From: Isoetes taiwanensis
Lineage: Eukaryota; Streptophyta; Lycopodiopsida; Isoetales; Isoetaceae
Assembly (NCBI GenBank): GCA_021234155.1
Contig: JAJEKV010000047.1
Span: forward strand, 10,066,081-10,130,080
Length of the DNA: 64,000 nucleotides
Direction of reading: 5' to 3'
The notes under the pieces were generated by a model. The model made no database searches. It saw only the letters and a list, made by a program, of their open reading frames with translations, and had not been told where the DNA came from. Position numbers and translations under genes: made by a program. Below are positions 42,326 through 54,504 of the stretch, piece after piece (position 1 is the first letter of the stretch; the number at the start of each line of letters is the position of its first letter).

Positions 42326-42960
42326 TCCACAAGCAAAGGAGTTTCTATCTGCTTGCCTTTTTTCTGATTATCAGAATGCCTTTAATATGATTGTTATTTT
42401 TATGCACGTTGCATAACATTGTAGGTTCACATAGTAGTGCTTTAATGTGCATTGTCTAATCGTACTATCCAACACCCATTTAACATTCTAAATCTGCATA
42501 ATGTTTCTTTCTTAAGATTAACGTACAGCGTTAGTTCTTCGTTATTCTATTAGAATGGCCATTAAAGAACTGCAATTGATAGCAAGTAGCAACTAGGCCT
42601 ACCTTGCAACAATGCAATCCAGTTATTTTTTTAATTGAATCTTTGTTGAGTAGAATAATTTTTTGTTAGAAAAAGCGTAACATTCTCGATAGGCACTCAG
42701 AGATATTGTTTTCCAAGTGATTGAAGAAGTATAGGCACTCAGAGATATTATTTTCCAGGTAGTTGAAGAAGTATAGGCACTCGAAGTTATTGTGTTTCAG
42801 GTAGTTGAAGAAGTATCACGCACTGCCATGTAAAGTCTATTGGGAAGATAAAAAGCTTAAAAAGATTGTCGACATGCTACTTTCTAGTGAAGTTCTTGAA
42901 ATAAATATACGATATTTTTATTCAAATGTTTATCACTTTCCATTTGCATATTCATGTAGA
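42326..42960. repeat. Copied AKR flank plus 42-bp minisatellite
   Basis: 42,330-42,600 repeats 41,060-41,310, extending the AKR duplication. Within it, aggcactcagagatatt units start at 42,691, 42,733 and 42,775 (42-bp period, three copies, ending about 42,816). A short coding-like stretch at 42,835-42,900 is unassigned. Confidence 0.7.
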
Positions 42961-43270
42961 CTCATCCAAAGTCTCTTCTTGAGAACATTGTATGCGATAA
43001 AGTCGTTAAAGTCCTCGATGAAAGACCAAGTTTAATGGCTGGCAAAAGAGTACAAAGGCCAAGTTTAATGGCTGCAAAAAGAGGTGGTGCTCTAGAACAA
43101 CTAGTCTTAGTATTGGTTCTCAATAAAGAAAATGACATTACACCTATTCTTGGCACAATGAAGCTTAAAAATCTCATAGAGCATATTTCAACATTGAAAT
43201 TGTATCTTTCTAAGAATATTGAGGAGGTTGTGCCTCTTAATGTTGTTGCTCTCTTAATGTCATTGCTGGG
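42960..43270 (+). pseudogene. Third aldo-keto reductase last-exon fragment
   Basis: The frame includes ALEQLVLVLVLNKENDITPI then LGTMKLKNLIEHISTL and YLSKNIEEV, the usual C-terminal pattern LALAWVL.KG.DV.PI.GTTK..NL.EN. The LALAW core is degraded and the fragment is preceded by a duplicated RPSLMA block. It is the third last-exon copy in 4 kb and more diverged than the other two. Confidence 0.7.
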
Positions 43271-43415
43271 AATAAACGACCTAATATGTCATCAACATGG
43301 ATACATATAAGCACACCACCACTTTCATAATGTTGTTGCTCTCTTAAAGTTATTGCTGGGAATAGATGACCTGATATGTGATCCACATGGATACATATAA
43401 GCACACCACCAGTTC
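43237..43415 (+). repeat. 90-bp tandem duplication
   Basis: gttgttgctctcttaa...cacaccacca is repeated with a period of 90 bp (landmarks at 43,241 and 43,331). It copies the end of the AKR fragment. Confidence 0.8.
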
Positions 43416-43592
43416 AAGTTGGCAACGTGCTGAAAAGTGAACTCATAACTATATAAGAATAGTATCGTATTCTATTCTATTTAGTCTATCTTTTGTAATG
43501 GGAGAAATACATTCAAATCTTCTCTGATTGTAAACAACTGCATGGGATATACAAGGTCATGCTCGTGTTTCATGTACTAATATGGTAACCAA

Positions 43593-43690
43593 ATGGAAAC
43601 CGCATATCCAAGATTCTTTTGCCTAAAGATGTCAAGCTTGAGAAGATAAAGGCTTTGCTGAAGAATGGGGTTTTGAAGGTTAGATGTAAC
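43593..43690 (+). pseudogene. Small heat shock protein (HSP20) fragment
   Basis: The frame reads ISKILLPKDVKLEKIKALLK then NGVLKVRC, matching the end of the alpha-crystallin domain (RF.LPE.....IKA...NGVL.V..PK). Only ~30 residues are recognisable. The rest of the ORF to 43,807 diverges. It is a short relic, with moderate confidence because of its length. Confidence 0.55.
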
Positions 43691-43807
43691 TCAGATGGTG
43701 AGTTTTTGCATGCACTAGAGTCACTTAGCTTATGTACGTTTGCTTTGAAGCCACTTGAGTTTGTGGATCTTGGAAGTACACCCAGTGTTGTAGACATAAT
43801 ATGCTAA

Positions 43808-45409
43808 GATGTTGCACAATAAATTGCAGAATGTAGAGTTGCTCACAACCAACAAATTATGACTTCTATTTTACTGTTCCAAGTATTGCAATAAGAGTGT
43901 TTCATTAAAGAGTATATGTCTGCAGAAACCAAAAAGCTGGAGTTCTGTCCCATTTTTGTCATGTTTGCAAGGTAAACGCCTGATCTGTAAGATTGCTTTA
44001 GATACCCCTTTTATTTTATGAGTCAGAGTTGTATAAATATTTCAGCATGTACCCAGCATGAACATGGGCATGAAACACTTCATCTTCTGTAGAAAATGTC
44101 ATTGATGCCTAATAACGAAATGTTTGTGAGCTACCTTTCCGTATGTAGTTATGTTGGTCTTATTTGTGGACTTTTACTCCTATATTGGGATATGCAGCTT
44201 TTGTTATAACATACATTAAGAACATCCAATTTATTATACGTAAACGGTATGTTATATAAAGCTTTGCTTAGACTTTATTGAGCACAGTATAAGAGTACTG
44301 AAAATGAGATGCCAGCAGTATACAACTTATACAATGCTTTCTACAGATTGGAGGTTGGAAGTTGGAGAAGGACGGAGTTGCTAATTCATGTGGTTGCAGC
44401 AGATAGGTAAGTTGCATTTGTATCGATGAACAAATTTGATCCATAATCCACAACTTTTTGTGTGTTTAATACTCATTTTTCATCATTGAATATGTCAATC
44501 CGGGGTTTGGCTCTCATTGTATTCTTGCAACAGTGATTTCAAAGAGGTATCTCTTTTATTGTTACAAGAATTCATACACTGATCATGTTTCGTTTGCTGT
44601 GATTTGCAGGACATGAGCGTTTGCTTTGTTGGTGTTCTCCCGCAAAGAGAAACATCATAGGTTTTGACTTTACACGTTCTATTGACGGCTTTTATCATTC
44701 ATGGCTTTTGTTCTATAAACAAAATGCCATGGCTTTTTATCTCTTTATGCTTTTGATTAAACCCCATTTTTCTTGCTTGCCTTTAAAATCTGTCGCATGT
44801 TGGTTAGAAATGGATTCTGATTTACTTCTGCTTTTGCGTTCTAGGGTATATGGAGCACAAAGGTTGAGGGACTTGAACAACCTTTAGCTTAAAATTGGAA
44901 GGTTCTGTTCAAAGTGATTATGGCTTTTTACATTTGTTTGAGGGCTTGCACAAGGACTGACAATGATGTAGTGGCATTTGATTAATGAAGACTTTATAAA
45001 CATCTACAGCCTTTTGCATGTATAGTTGCAAGACGCAAATATCGAGGTTGGGAAGAAGGCTAGCAGACATAAAATTCACAGAAGCAAAGAGAACGAATCA
45101 AATGGCTTCTAGCAAGCCATTACCATGTGTGATACCACAAGTCAGATGGAATATGAACTTTTGTACAAGTTGCAACAAACCATTGTTATAGATACTACCA
45201 TTTCCAGTCCTGATAGTGGTGGGTAGCACCTTTCAAAGCCATGATGTTCATTAGATGTATTCATCGTTAAGATTATTGCATGTGTTGTGCATGTGCATTG
45301 TCTAAATTTCTTCCATGTGTATTTCACTACTTAGCTAATTTGAGGCGCTTAGTTGTTGAGCCCGCCCTCAACTGTTGATCCATGCCCCTGTGATATTTTA
45401 AGTGGCAGA
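43808..45409. other. No gene recognised
   Basis: AT-rich, with short frames only. No repeats with obvious partners were seen. Confidence 0.45.
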
Positions 45410-45620
45410 CCTTGGAGCTTCATATGGAGTTGATGTGTCCCCTGTAGCACTGGGAGGACTTCTTAGACTGAATATTTCACTTAGGTTTCTTGCAATAATA
45501 GTTTTTTTCTATCTTGGGCATATATATTATGGTTGTATTATGGCTGAAGTAGTCAAATAATGCCGTTAAAGTAGTTTAAGTAGTTTGGTCTGTTGTTGAC
45601 GATTTTATTATCTTTTCTTT
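45410..45620 (+). repeat. ~215-bp direct repeat, copy A
   Basis: Starts ccttggagcttcatatggag and ends at tatcttttctttatca. It is repeated at 46,004-46,225. A coding-like reading (GVDVSPVALGGLL) is shared by both copies but belongs to no family that I know. Confidence 0.75.
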
Positions 45621-45699
45621 ATCATAAAGAAACTAAGAAAGAAACTTTCTATGGTGTTCACAAACATTCTATCTCAATAAATTTAATATTCCTGAATGG

Positions 45700-45860
45700 C
45701 ATTTGCAGGTTTTGTCAAGGTTATCTGTACTGGTGCAATGCCTTTTTGCTGCCATACAACGAGGAGTAAACAATTCTTTCAAGCATATTAAACGTGCTAT
45801 CATTCTAGATGTTTCCACTCACCAGGTTGGCTCGGTCGTAACATCACTCATCCAAATGTT
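45700..45860 (+). other. Unassigned coding-like stretch
   Basis: After a tttgcag acceptor-like site at ~45,710 a frame reads LSRLSVLVQCLFAAIQRGVN then KHIKRAIILDVSTHQVG. Its composition suggests a real or relic exon. No family was recognised. Confidence 0.3.
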
Positions 45861-46003
45861 TGTTAACTAGTAGTAGGCTTGGTATAACTTAACTTAGGTA
45901 AAGGTTTCGTCCGGTTATGGAATTTCCCATGCTAGCGTCCTATATCTCTTTGTAGCAAATCAAGTATGTCTTTTATTGATTAAGCAAGTATACCATTTTG
46001 GAC

Positions 46004-46225
46004 ACCTTGGAGCTTCTTATGGAGTTGATGTGTCCCCTGTAGCATTGGAAGGACTTCTTGAACTGAATATTTCACTTAGGCTTCTTGAAATAATAGTTTT
46101 TCTTACGTTGGGCATATTATATTATGGTTGTAGTATGGTTGTAGTTTTTGGGAGAAGTAGTCAGATAATGCCTCTAAAGTAGTTTGCTCTGTTGTTGACC
46201 ATTTTGCTATCTTTTCTTTATCAGA
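46004..46225 (+). repeat. ~215-bp direct repeat, copy B
   Basis: Partner of 45,410-45,620, 594 bp downstream, with scattered substitutions and a short insertion (gttgtagtttttgggag). Confidence 0.75.
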
Positions 46226-48844
46226 TATATGGACAATCAATGCCATTTTTTTTGTGTGTATTAAGAATTATTATTAACACTTGGCATTGTCTTTACCAGA
46301 TTGGCGAGTATGTCTACCTCAACTCTTTGTACCGTACACCTTTCAGATTGTGGGTTAGTGTCTTAAACGTATGAGCAATTATTGGATTTGTAGCACTAGG
46401 CAAGGTGAACCTTAAATTCTACTTCAAGTTTTTAATTGTTGCACTGTTATTTTGTTTGGTCTAAGATTTTACATAATGGAATAGAAAATGAGTGAGGAAA
46501 AGAAAAGAAAAGAAGACGTTTGCCCATATGAGGCTGAGGCAAATAGCCTCTGGGCTGCACTGTCTGGTGACTAGCAAGATGTGCTAACACGTGCTATGAA
46601 GTCTGTCAGTTAAATGAGGGTAGACCCGTGCATAGTGCCGAGTGAACCCGTGTGAGAAATTGCCATCATTCTTTGAACTTTTTATGGATCTTTTCCTTCC
46701 TAAGAATGGTCCGATCCTCTTGCTTTTATAGGAGCAAATTTTTAGAAACAATGGCTTTTACTTTTTGATGTTATTCCTCTTTTGTAGAATATAGAGTAGG
46801 GTATTAAAGGTTATGCTCATATTTGTAGTTGAAACTTTGCCAGCATGTTTAGCCATTTTATGGCGTGTCTCTAACTAAATTTTAGGCAAAGAAGATAGAT
46901 GGAGCCTGCCCAAATTAAGATTGTATTAGCTTTGCTTTCACCATGAGGTTGAAAAATATAGAATGACACATTTGCTTTAGCGATTTCTTCATCCTTTCCG
47001 ATTTATTTGAAGGTATAATAGGTGTAGTTTATGGGTAGTACAGGAATCTATGTATTCCGCTCAGACAAGACACTGGACACGCTTAGAAAAATAGAGTTCG
47101 CATCTGAAAGACTCTTATAGGTAACCAGGCCCTTTTCTGTGGAAGCTTATTGCCACACCGGAACTTTGCTTATGGAGCTCTAATAAGTTGTAAACTTAAG
47201 CATAGTTGTTTGGTAAGAAGTGTATATCTGTCTCGGTTGTGCTTTATAAGTGTCAATGGCCTTCCATTTGTGCACATAGTGTTATATGATGAATTTGGTA
47301 CCTTTATCTTAGACATGGTTGACCAAATGGTGTTGTTTCATGTTGCTTTACAAATAAGAAGACAACACATTCTGCAAATTCAGACCATCTATTGGAGTAA
47401 CGGTCAGAATTAGCAGCGCATGTGTTTCTTTGAAGCATTAAGCCTCTAAGCAGATGGATATACATTGGAATCCCTTGATACAAGTAAGCTTTGCATGAAT
47501 TGGAATGGGTCCCATAGAATGGAGGACTTATAAAGCTTCTTTAGCTGTCGTTCTTGTGGAGTTCATGCTTGATTGATGTGTCCTGGAAAATAGCCACAGA
47601 ATTTTTTCAGTCCTTCATAGGTAGCAAATTCACAAATCTTCAATGTTAAGTTTATTTTCCTTATGCTTGCAGAATGCTCAGGTTCCAGATCATGGAAACA
47701 CAATTTGAAGAGCAACATTGCAAGCAAGGGATATGTGTTGTAAAGGCTAGGCAATAGCTGATGTTAGGAAGCTAATAAAACATCACTTTGAGAAGGGTCG
47801 AGAATGAGTTGTGGCTGCAAAAGTACCCATTTTTGTACATCTTTGTTTCACTAAACTGTTATCATGCATAGTCAAAATTCAACGTAAAAACTGCTAAGTT
47901 TTTAATTCACATGGCACTCTCTTACATGGTGTCACATGTATTTTAATTGTAGCCATGGCAACTCAAGCATATCCACTTCAAGAATATCTTCTTTCCATTG
48001 ATGGAACTCGCTATACCGTATTATGAATATCTCTTTTAAATGCTTGAGCTTTCATGGAGATCCAAGCTCATGCATTATCAGTGCCCTCTATATATGTTGA
48101 TGCTGATGGGTGATATCCTAACTTGCAACTCAAGGATAGCAAGATAGCAAGCCAGCAAATCATATATTAAAGAGACCAATTGCTGTCAATTTATCGTTAT
48201 TTTACAGTTGTGTCCATTGTTGCTAACTTGATTTCCATGGATAGACAAAATTATTAATATATATCTGAATCTTCATATGGTTGGAGGTGCTTTCAAACAA
48301 TTAGATCGTCTATGCAACCTAGCCTGTATAAAATGACAAACAATTGCACATTTGTTTATAGATCTGTTGACAATGGCAAATTAAATATTGCTTTGTTTTA
48401 TTTTGACAACATGGTGTCTATATGTAAAGTTCAAAAGATATTTTAAGTAAAAAGCATCAACTGTGCTCTAGGTTTGTTGTGCATGCTTATGCATAGGTTG
48501 TTTAATGTATACGCTATTCTAGGTTTTTCTCTTACTAGAAGCTTTGTATATTGATAGAGTTAAAGATGTTCTATTGAATTTGGAAGCATGGATTTTTAGA
48601 GATGCAAGAAGTAGAACAATGCTTCAACATGCAGGGCCATGCATCAGTGATTTATAAAGGATATTGAAGCTTGGCTCTGAATGAAACTGAGCCATGCATC
48701 AGTGATTTATTCAGCATATGCTTCAACATGCATATGATTTATTCAGCACGTGAAATCCATAATACAAGTTTTGATTATGTCATTTCCTGCAAATCGACAC
48801 TGTCCGCTAAAGCACAAGCGTGGAGATGTGGCCACGTCATTGGA
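46226..48844. other. No gene recognised
   Basis: AT-rich sequence. Small local repeats occur near 48,625-48,745 (gccatgcatcagtgatttat and gatttattcagca, two copies each). ORFs are short and without motifs. Confidence 0.45.
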
Positions 48845-48912
48845 AGGCATGCATGGGTCATGGGTCGTGCATGCATGGGTCATGGGTCGTCCATGCATGG
48901 GTCATGCATAGC
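48845..48912. repeat. 22-bp tandem repeat (gcatgcatgggtcatgggtc)
   Basis: About three imperfect units of gcatgcatgggtcatgggtcgt, rich in CATG palindromes. Confidence 0.8.
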
Positions 48913-48930
48913 GGCAGACACCATCGTCAA

Positions 48931-49211
48931 ATTGGGATGATATTGAAGGTTTGTGTGCCTTCAGATATTCTAAGTTTTAAACACTATTTCACGAAAATCC
49001 TTTGCAAATTGCAAACATTGGGATGATATTGAAGGTTTGTGTGCCTTCAGATATTCTAAGTTTTAAACACTATTTCACGAAAATCCTTTGCGATATTCTA
49101 AGTTTTAAACACTATTTCACGAAAATCCTTTGCAAATTGCAAACTTTCTAAGTTTTAAACACTATTTCACGAAAATCCTTTGCAAATTGCAAACTTTCTC
49201 TAGCCCTCATT
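48931..49211. repeat. Tandem array of 50-86 bp units left of the Harbinger block
   Basis: attgggatgatattgaagg units begin at 48,931 and 49,017 (period 86). The inner block ctaagttttaaacactattt then cacgaaaatcctttgc occurs four times to 49,195. A fifth copy of the inner block, again leading into a CT tract, lies at 57,781-57,850, on the other side of the Harbinger element. Confidence 0.82.
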
Positions 49212-49385
<174 letters not shown>

Positions 49386-49872
49386 GCGTTGGCCACATGC
49401 TCGTAAAAAAATGCATCTCTCGTCACATCACGGTTCCTCCCAGAAATGTGCGTATTTTTTTTGGGAGGAGAGGAGAGATGATTGTCTCTCGAGGCTTAAC
49501 GGCCTACCTCTGTTATTGGCGAGAATTTTTGCTGTTTGCGGATTTTGATCGTGCATCAATTCCGGCCCGACGAGAAAAATGTGGGATAATTCGATCGTAA
49601 CGTTCAATTCGGGCCAAATTGTGGGATATTCAAGCTGTTTTTCTTGGTTCTACGGGCTATGTGGGATAATTCATTTCTAGTTTTGCCTTCCCATTCTTTC
49701 GATTCCGGCCACTAAACCATGGATCCGGTCATTCTTGGTATGATTGCCATGCTTTTTCGGCTTTGACACTTTCCGTTTTGCATTACTGAGATATCGCTTT
49801 GCAGCTATTGGAACTCAACGAGCTCGAAGATCCAATGACCCCCGCTCGATGATGATGTTTTAGAAGACAACA
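49386..49872. other. Left flank of Harbinger element; terminus not found
   Basis: No complement to the right-end TIR candidate (57,550-57,577) was seen here, so the left end is lost, degraded, or further out. Two gtgggataattc blocks occur at 49,580 and 49,660. Confidence 0.4.
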
Positions 49873-51090
49873 ATGGTATGTTTTTTTTTGCATCTGCAAA
49901 GCAAATTAATGGTTCTGGGGTTCAAAGGGTTAGAAGACCACCAAGAAGATTTTGGATTGCTCCAAGGCGGAGAAACACAATGGGATAATATAGATAACCA
50001 CGCATGGAATTGTATAGCTTCCTTTGAAGATGATATGTGGCACCAATTTTACAGGATGAAGAGAGCCACATTTGAGAGACTGTAGGTTTAATTGTGCCCT
50101 ATCTTGTCGCCCGGTATTAAAGTAAGGCCCCTGTTGATCCGAGGAAAGCGGTTGCTATGGTTCTACGTATTTTCTTGCACACGGGGATATGCCATTACAT
50201 GTCGGGCCGAGAGATTTTATGTTGGGAAAGCAACAAAGTCGCGAGAAATATACCAAGAAAGTCACGCTTGTATTGGCTTCAAGACAATGCTTTGTACAAA
50301 CGTTTTGTTGCAATGCCTAGTGGTGCAAGATTAATCCAAAGGTGTATTAAGAATTCCATGATGCAACTGGGTTGCCCAATGTATATGGTGCAGATTGGAT
50401 TTGTTCCCATATTTTTTATGGAGGAAACCCAAAAAAAAAAGGACAATGGGGAAGACTATTACAGCAGACATAAGAGGCACTCATGTCTCATGCAAGGAAT
50501 TGTTACACATAGCGGTTGTTTATAAATGTTTGTGTGACCGTAAGGTTTCAATCCATGATTCCAACCAGTTCAAGAAAAGCTCCATTTACAATAAAATTGC
50601 CTCAAAACAAATTTTACAGAAACACATAGTGACCACGAGTGGTAGAAAACTGAAGAAAGGGCAGCCTACTGACCAGGAAGTTCAGGTAAATATTCCACCA
50701 TTACTGTTAGGTGATTCGGCTTATTCCAGCAGGCCCTTTCTCCTTAAAGTCTTTCCTCAAAATCAGGGTGCATATGGAAAGTTTAACAGAAGGATCTGTA
50801 GGGGCAGAGTGTATGTAGAGAATGGATTTGGGATTGTAAAGGAAAAGTTTAGAATTCTGAAACACTTGCCTGTGCATGTTGGCAAAGCCTCCAAGATTAT
50901 ACATGCATGTTGTGTTCTTTGGAACTTTTGTATAATGGAAGACAAGGGTTGGGATATGCTGCCAATTGAAGAAGACCCTCCACCAATATATTACTATGAA
51001 ACAGAAGCTATTAACAGGTCCTTAAAAAAACAGGGTGATCAAATGAGGCACGTGCTATTTGAGAATTTGGATGGCCATGTCATCCTTTGA
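49873..51090 (+). pseudogene. PIF/Harbinger transposase (DDE_Tnp_4 type), frameshifted
   Basis: Cut-and-paste DNA transposase of the HARBI1-like superfamily. Fragments in order: WHQFYRMKRATFERL (50,037-50,085); LPNVYGAD near 50,371, where the first catalytic Asp is expected; DYYSRHKRHSCLMQGIV at 50,452-50,505; then in another frame (to 51,090) VSIHDSNQFKKSSIY, LLGDSAYSSRPFLLK with the second Asp, and RGRVYVENGFGIVKEKFRIL with the final Glu. At least three frameshifts and stops separate these, so no active enzyme is made from this copy. The Myb-like partner ORF lies on the opposite strand downstream, the usual two-gene arrangement. Confidence 0.85.
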
Positions 51091-51643
51091 ATGAATGAAT
51101 TTTTGCAACCAAAAGAATGAAATTCATAATCAATTGTATTTGATATGATCTCTTTAATTCTATTTTGTCTATCGATTGTTACAAAATGTTACAAAGTTAA
51201 ATGTGTTTGTGGCCTGATTTTTGTGCTCGAAAACCTGTCATTATCAGAACTGAACAGCAGATAACATGCATTTCTGAGACAAATGACTTCACATTGATAC
51301 ACATAAAGTATTATATAATTTCAACAACAGTGGAAAAAGAAGGTAAACACGTTTTATATTCAAAAGAAATTTAATACATTTTTTTTTACTGCACTGTTAA
51401 AAACAGTGCAGTATCTCATCAGCTGGGTTACAATCAAAGTGCATAGGACAACAAAGAGCATAAGGCACTCCTCCCAAAGGGCATAGGCAATCTGCATGGG
51501 AAATATCCACAGGTTTCTTCTGTCAGCAAAACTCAGCAAAAAAAAAACATGGCATGCAAGCCATCTTCCACAGAACAGATACCTGTTTCAAATTGAAAAT
51601 AGGAAACAAAAACAAAAAGATGTAACATAAACTTTTTTATCCA
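51091..51643. other. No gene recognised
   Basis: AT-rich 3' region of the transposase gene. Converges with the Ser-rich ORF. Confidence 0.45.
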
Positions 51644-52219
51644 CTAGATCCTGGGACAAAGATCACAACGGAAGGTTATGTTTCGTATCTCTTCAAGACA
51701 CCATTTTTCATTCTGCCTGACGTACACAGTCTCCATGTGGACAGTCCTGTTCCTGGCAGAATTAGCAGCCCATTCCAAAACCTCTGGATCAATAGAAACC
51801 CCCATCCGAAAAAAAGTTGTGACTGTCTGTTTTGAGTAATTGCAGTGGATCTTCTTGTGGGTCAAAACTTCCACTTCCGGATTTGTAGGCTGAACAGAAG
51901 GGAAGGAAAACTGGCTTTCTTGTTCGTCTTCATGAGAAACATTATTTTCTTGAAACTGATTCTCCAAACTTACAGGCATTTCGCTGAACTGCCGAGATTC
52001 CCCACTGCTGTCGGGAAGAACTTCCTCACTGGAAGTGGGCCAGGAATCGTGGTCAGAGTAATAGGGTAACTCTGAGGAAGAGGACGAAGTAGTTGGTGGA
52101 GTTCTATAAGATGAGGACTTGGATGAGCTTGAGCTCGAAGAGCTCGAGCTAGGGCTTGGAGAGCGTGGGCGCTTTCTGCTCACGACTCTCTCCATTTCTT
52201 TCAATAGGCTTGCATGCAA
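51644..52219 (-). CDS. Serine-rich protein of unknown function inside Harbinger element
   Basis: 191 codons, intact. The N-terminus contains a basic RKRPRSPSP and a long Ser tract (~20-50), then an acidic, Pro/Gln-containing middle. The C-terminal ~75 residues look structured (IHCNYSKQTVTTFFRMGVSI then FRCDLCPRI at the end; a CxxC pair with no obvious partner cysteines). It lies between the transposase and the Myb-like ORF, on the same strand as the latter. I do not recognise it. It may be a third element-encoded protein or an upstream exon set of the Myb-like gene. Confidence 0.55.
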   Translation of the reverse strand: MHASLLKEMERVVSRKRPRSPSPSSSSSSSSSSKSSSYRTPPTTSSSSSELPYYSDHDSWPTSSEEVLPDSSGESRQFSEMPVSLENQFQENNVSHEDEQESQFSFPSVQPTNPEVEVLTHKKIHCNYSKQTVTTFFRMGVSIDPEVLEWAANSARNRTVHMETVYVRQNEKWCLEEIRNITFRCDLCPRI

Positions 52220-52392
52220 GAATTGGAGGAAGCTTAAGTAGCCTTTACGAATTTGGATGATCGTGACTAGTAGGCAATATTTAATACTAAAAACCAGGGC
52301 TGTACAACTTCTTTAATATTTAAGAATACTGGTGGGTTTTGAGACAGTTCCAAAAAAGAATTTCAAAAAAGCAAATAACTGAAAACGAACCT

Positions 52393-52900
52393 TTATTCCT
52401 TCTTGTTGGCAGCAAGTTTGGCAATTTCCAGCAATGTCTCCTTTGTCATTTCACATATGCTTTGAGTCATTGCAGCCATGGACTCTGCAATTTTCAGACT
52501 GTTTGCAGACCTAATTGTTTCCAATTCCCTGACCAACTCAATTTTTCTTGCACTTTCTTCTTTGAGGAAATCTAATTTCTTCACCTCAGTGTCCCCAAAT
52601 GTGCTTGCCATTTGTGATATTCCCAATGCAATGTCCTCATCTATTTGCAACCTGGACTTCTTTCTACTTGTAGGTTTTCCGCAAACTCCAGGCTGATTAC
52701 ATGCAGCTGATCTAGGACTTGAAGAATCTGTTTGGTTTCCTGTTGGTGTTCTATTGATTGGAATTTCTGGCATCACTGGACTGCTTGGATTTCCCGCATT
52801 CACATCATTGTTTGAATTGGGTGGATCAGCAAAGTGGTCTTCAAATGCTGCATCTGTTCCAACAGTTTCAAAAAAACTGTCATTCATGAAAGATTCTGAG
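52393..52900 (-). pseudogene. Harbinger Myb-like ORF2, C-terminal half (split by insertion)
   Basis: Continuation of the reading frame at 56,588-57,278, separated by the 3.7-kb TIR element. It encodes SESFMNDSFFETVGTDAAF, a Ser/Thr/Pro-rich linker, a basic GKPTSRKKSR, then a coiled coil (KKLDFLKEESARKIELVREL, repeated heptads) to the stop. Removing the insertion and one target copy restores the same frame. Such coiled coils probably dimerise the DNA-binding protein. Confidence 0.75.
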
Positions 52901-52913
52901 CCCGGGGGGTGCA
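52901..52913 (+). repeat. Left terminal inverted repeat of the Pack-type element
   Basis: CCCGGGGGGTGCA, with target copy ATTCTGAG immediately to its left. Confidence 0.85.
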
Positions 52914-53554
52914 CATAATGGAAACCGTATAAAATACGTGCGTGTACGGTAGAGGGTTTATTTTAAGGTATTTCCGTACGTATACGTACGGGTGAGGTAA
53001 GGGCCACACTTTTGTTAGATACGTTAGGGGGTAGGATTCAATGGTCTACCCCCACATGTACGTATACGTTAGAGGTATAGGTTTTTTTTGGGTTTGGTCG
53101 CGTATACGAAAGGGGTCGAGAGTGCTCGAGGTCTGCGGTGGTCGAGAGCTCTCTGGCATCTTGGGGGAGCTTTCTGGCATTTGGAGTTTGGTATTTCTTC
53201 CGGTGGCTCTGCCGGCTACACTAATTGTATTTTGGCAGTAGTCATTTCTTTGGTAGTGCTCCAAATAGATCTCGTTTGGTTGGCAATGAAAGCTCAAGGT
53301 GCTACAACGGCACTGATGGCCATGGCTATGGTGATGCATCTGGCTTAGAAGAAGAATATAGGGGATTAATTTTTAGGTAAAGCTACGGTTTAGTGGCAGT
53401 TGAGTGGTTGCTTAACCTTGAAGACAATAACAGCTCTCAGCCTCTTTTTTTAACGACAACTAAGAAGGTTCAAAACAAAATTGATCGGCTCCCAGTTGTT
53501 CTCCAGCTCTGCTCTGACTGAAAACAAAGTTATCAGGGCAAAAGATCTGTCTAG

Positions 53555-54160
53555 ATGCTACAGTTTATGGCCGGAAGCTTTATCTTATGCCGGATACATG
53601 CATTGAGTAAGGAAATTCATCCTGATGTTGAGCTTCAAGTCCTGATGCCAGATTTAGAAGCTTCTACCGGAATCTATGATATTATCCATTCTTTCAGGCT
53701 GCAAATCCATGAGCATCGTCCTTGGTACATAACGAGTAGGTAAATATCTAGACATTAATCCTCTTCAACTGGAGATCAGAGTATGCTGTATGACATTATT
53801 TTTTCGTTTTTTTTGTTCCAGAACAAAGGCAACATTATTGTGGCTTCATTTCTTGCTCTGTTTTGTATGGGCTCTACATTTATGTTTTTTTGTGGTTTTC
53901 ATACAAATATTTTCTTCTAACCTTCTTTTCTTTTGTACAGAGTTTCTGAACGGCATTTTGGGAACGAGATTACAAATGTTTAGAGCGGGTGTAAGGTTAG
54001 TTATGATTATTTGTTTTTTGTTTTTATTTTTGTTTTTTTGACTTGGCCAATAGGCCATCTAACATGGCTTTGTATAACGTTTGTGATCAGTTGGCTGGAG
54101 ATTCCTGTCAATGGTACATATATGGCTTGTTGGAGAACCACATCATAGAATTAGAAAGTG
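53555..54160 (+). other. Unassigned exon-like pieces in the Pack-type element
   Basis: Frames such as HPDVELQVLMPDLEASTGIY (53,610-53,670, ending at a GTAAAT donor) and PSNMALYNVCDQLAGDSCQW (54,053-54,115) look protein-derived. They precede the receptor-kinase exons and could come from a second captured gene. I do not recognise them. Confidence 0.3.
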
Positions 54161-54504
54161 TGATTTCCCTTACCGATTTAACATTAGTTCTGCTTATAAC
54201 AATTATGCATTGCCTGACAGTGACAAGACAAAGTTTGATAAGTTTGTGAGTAATTTCTTTGCAATGACTTGCTTTTGGTAACTAAACTAACTGTTTGAAC
54301 ATTTTGCAGAGACCAAGGGGAAGCATCCAGCACATGATGATTAAGATTAAGACCAAGAAAGGTAAAGTTTATTTTGGCTATGATATTGTTATAATGGTAT
54401 TAAATTTTATTTGCATTTCATTTGCTGGTTAGGTTGCAGGTTGTAAGGTGCTCATGGTGATATTAGCACGATTAATTGTGCTGTGAAGATCAATTATGGC
54501 AGTT

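Noticed and set aside
49386-49872. Left TIR of the Harbinger element
   Set aside because: No sequence complementary to the right-end candidate was found, so no boundary is claimed.
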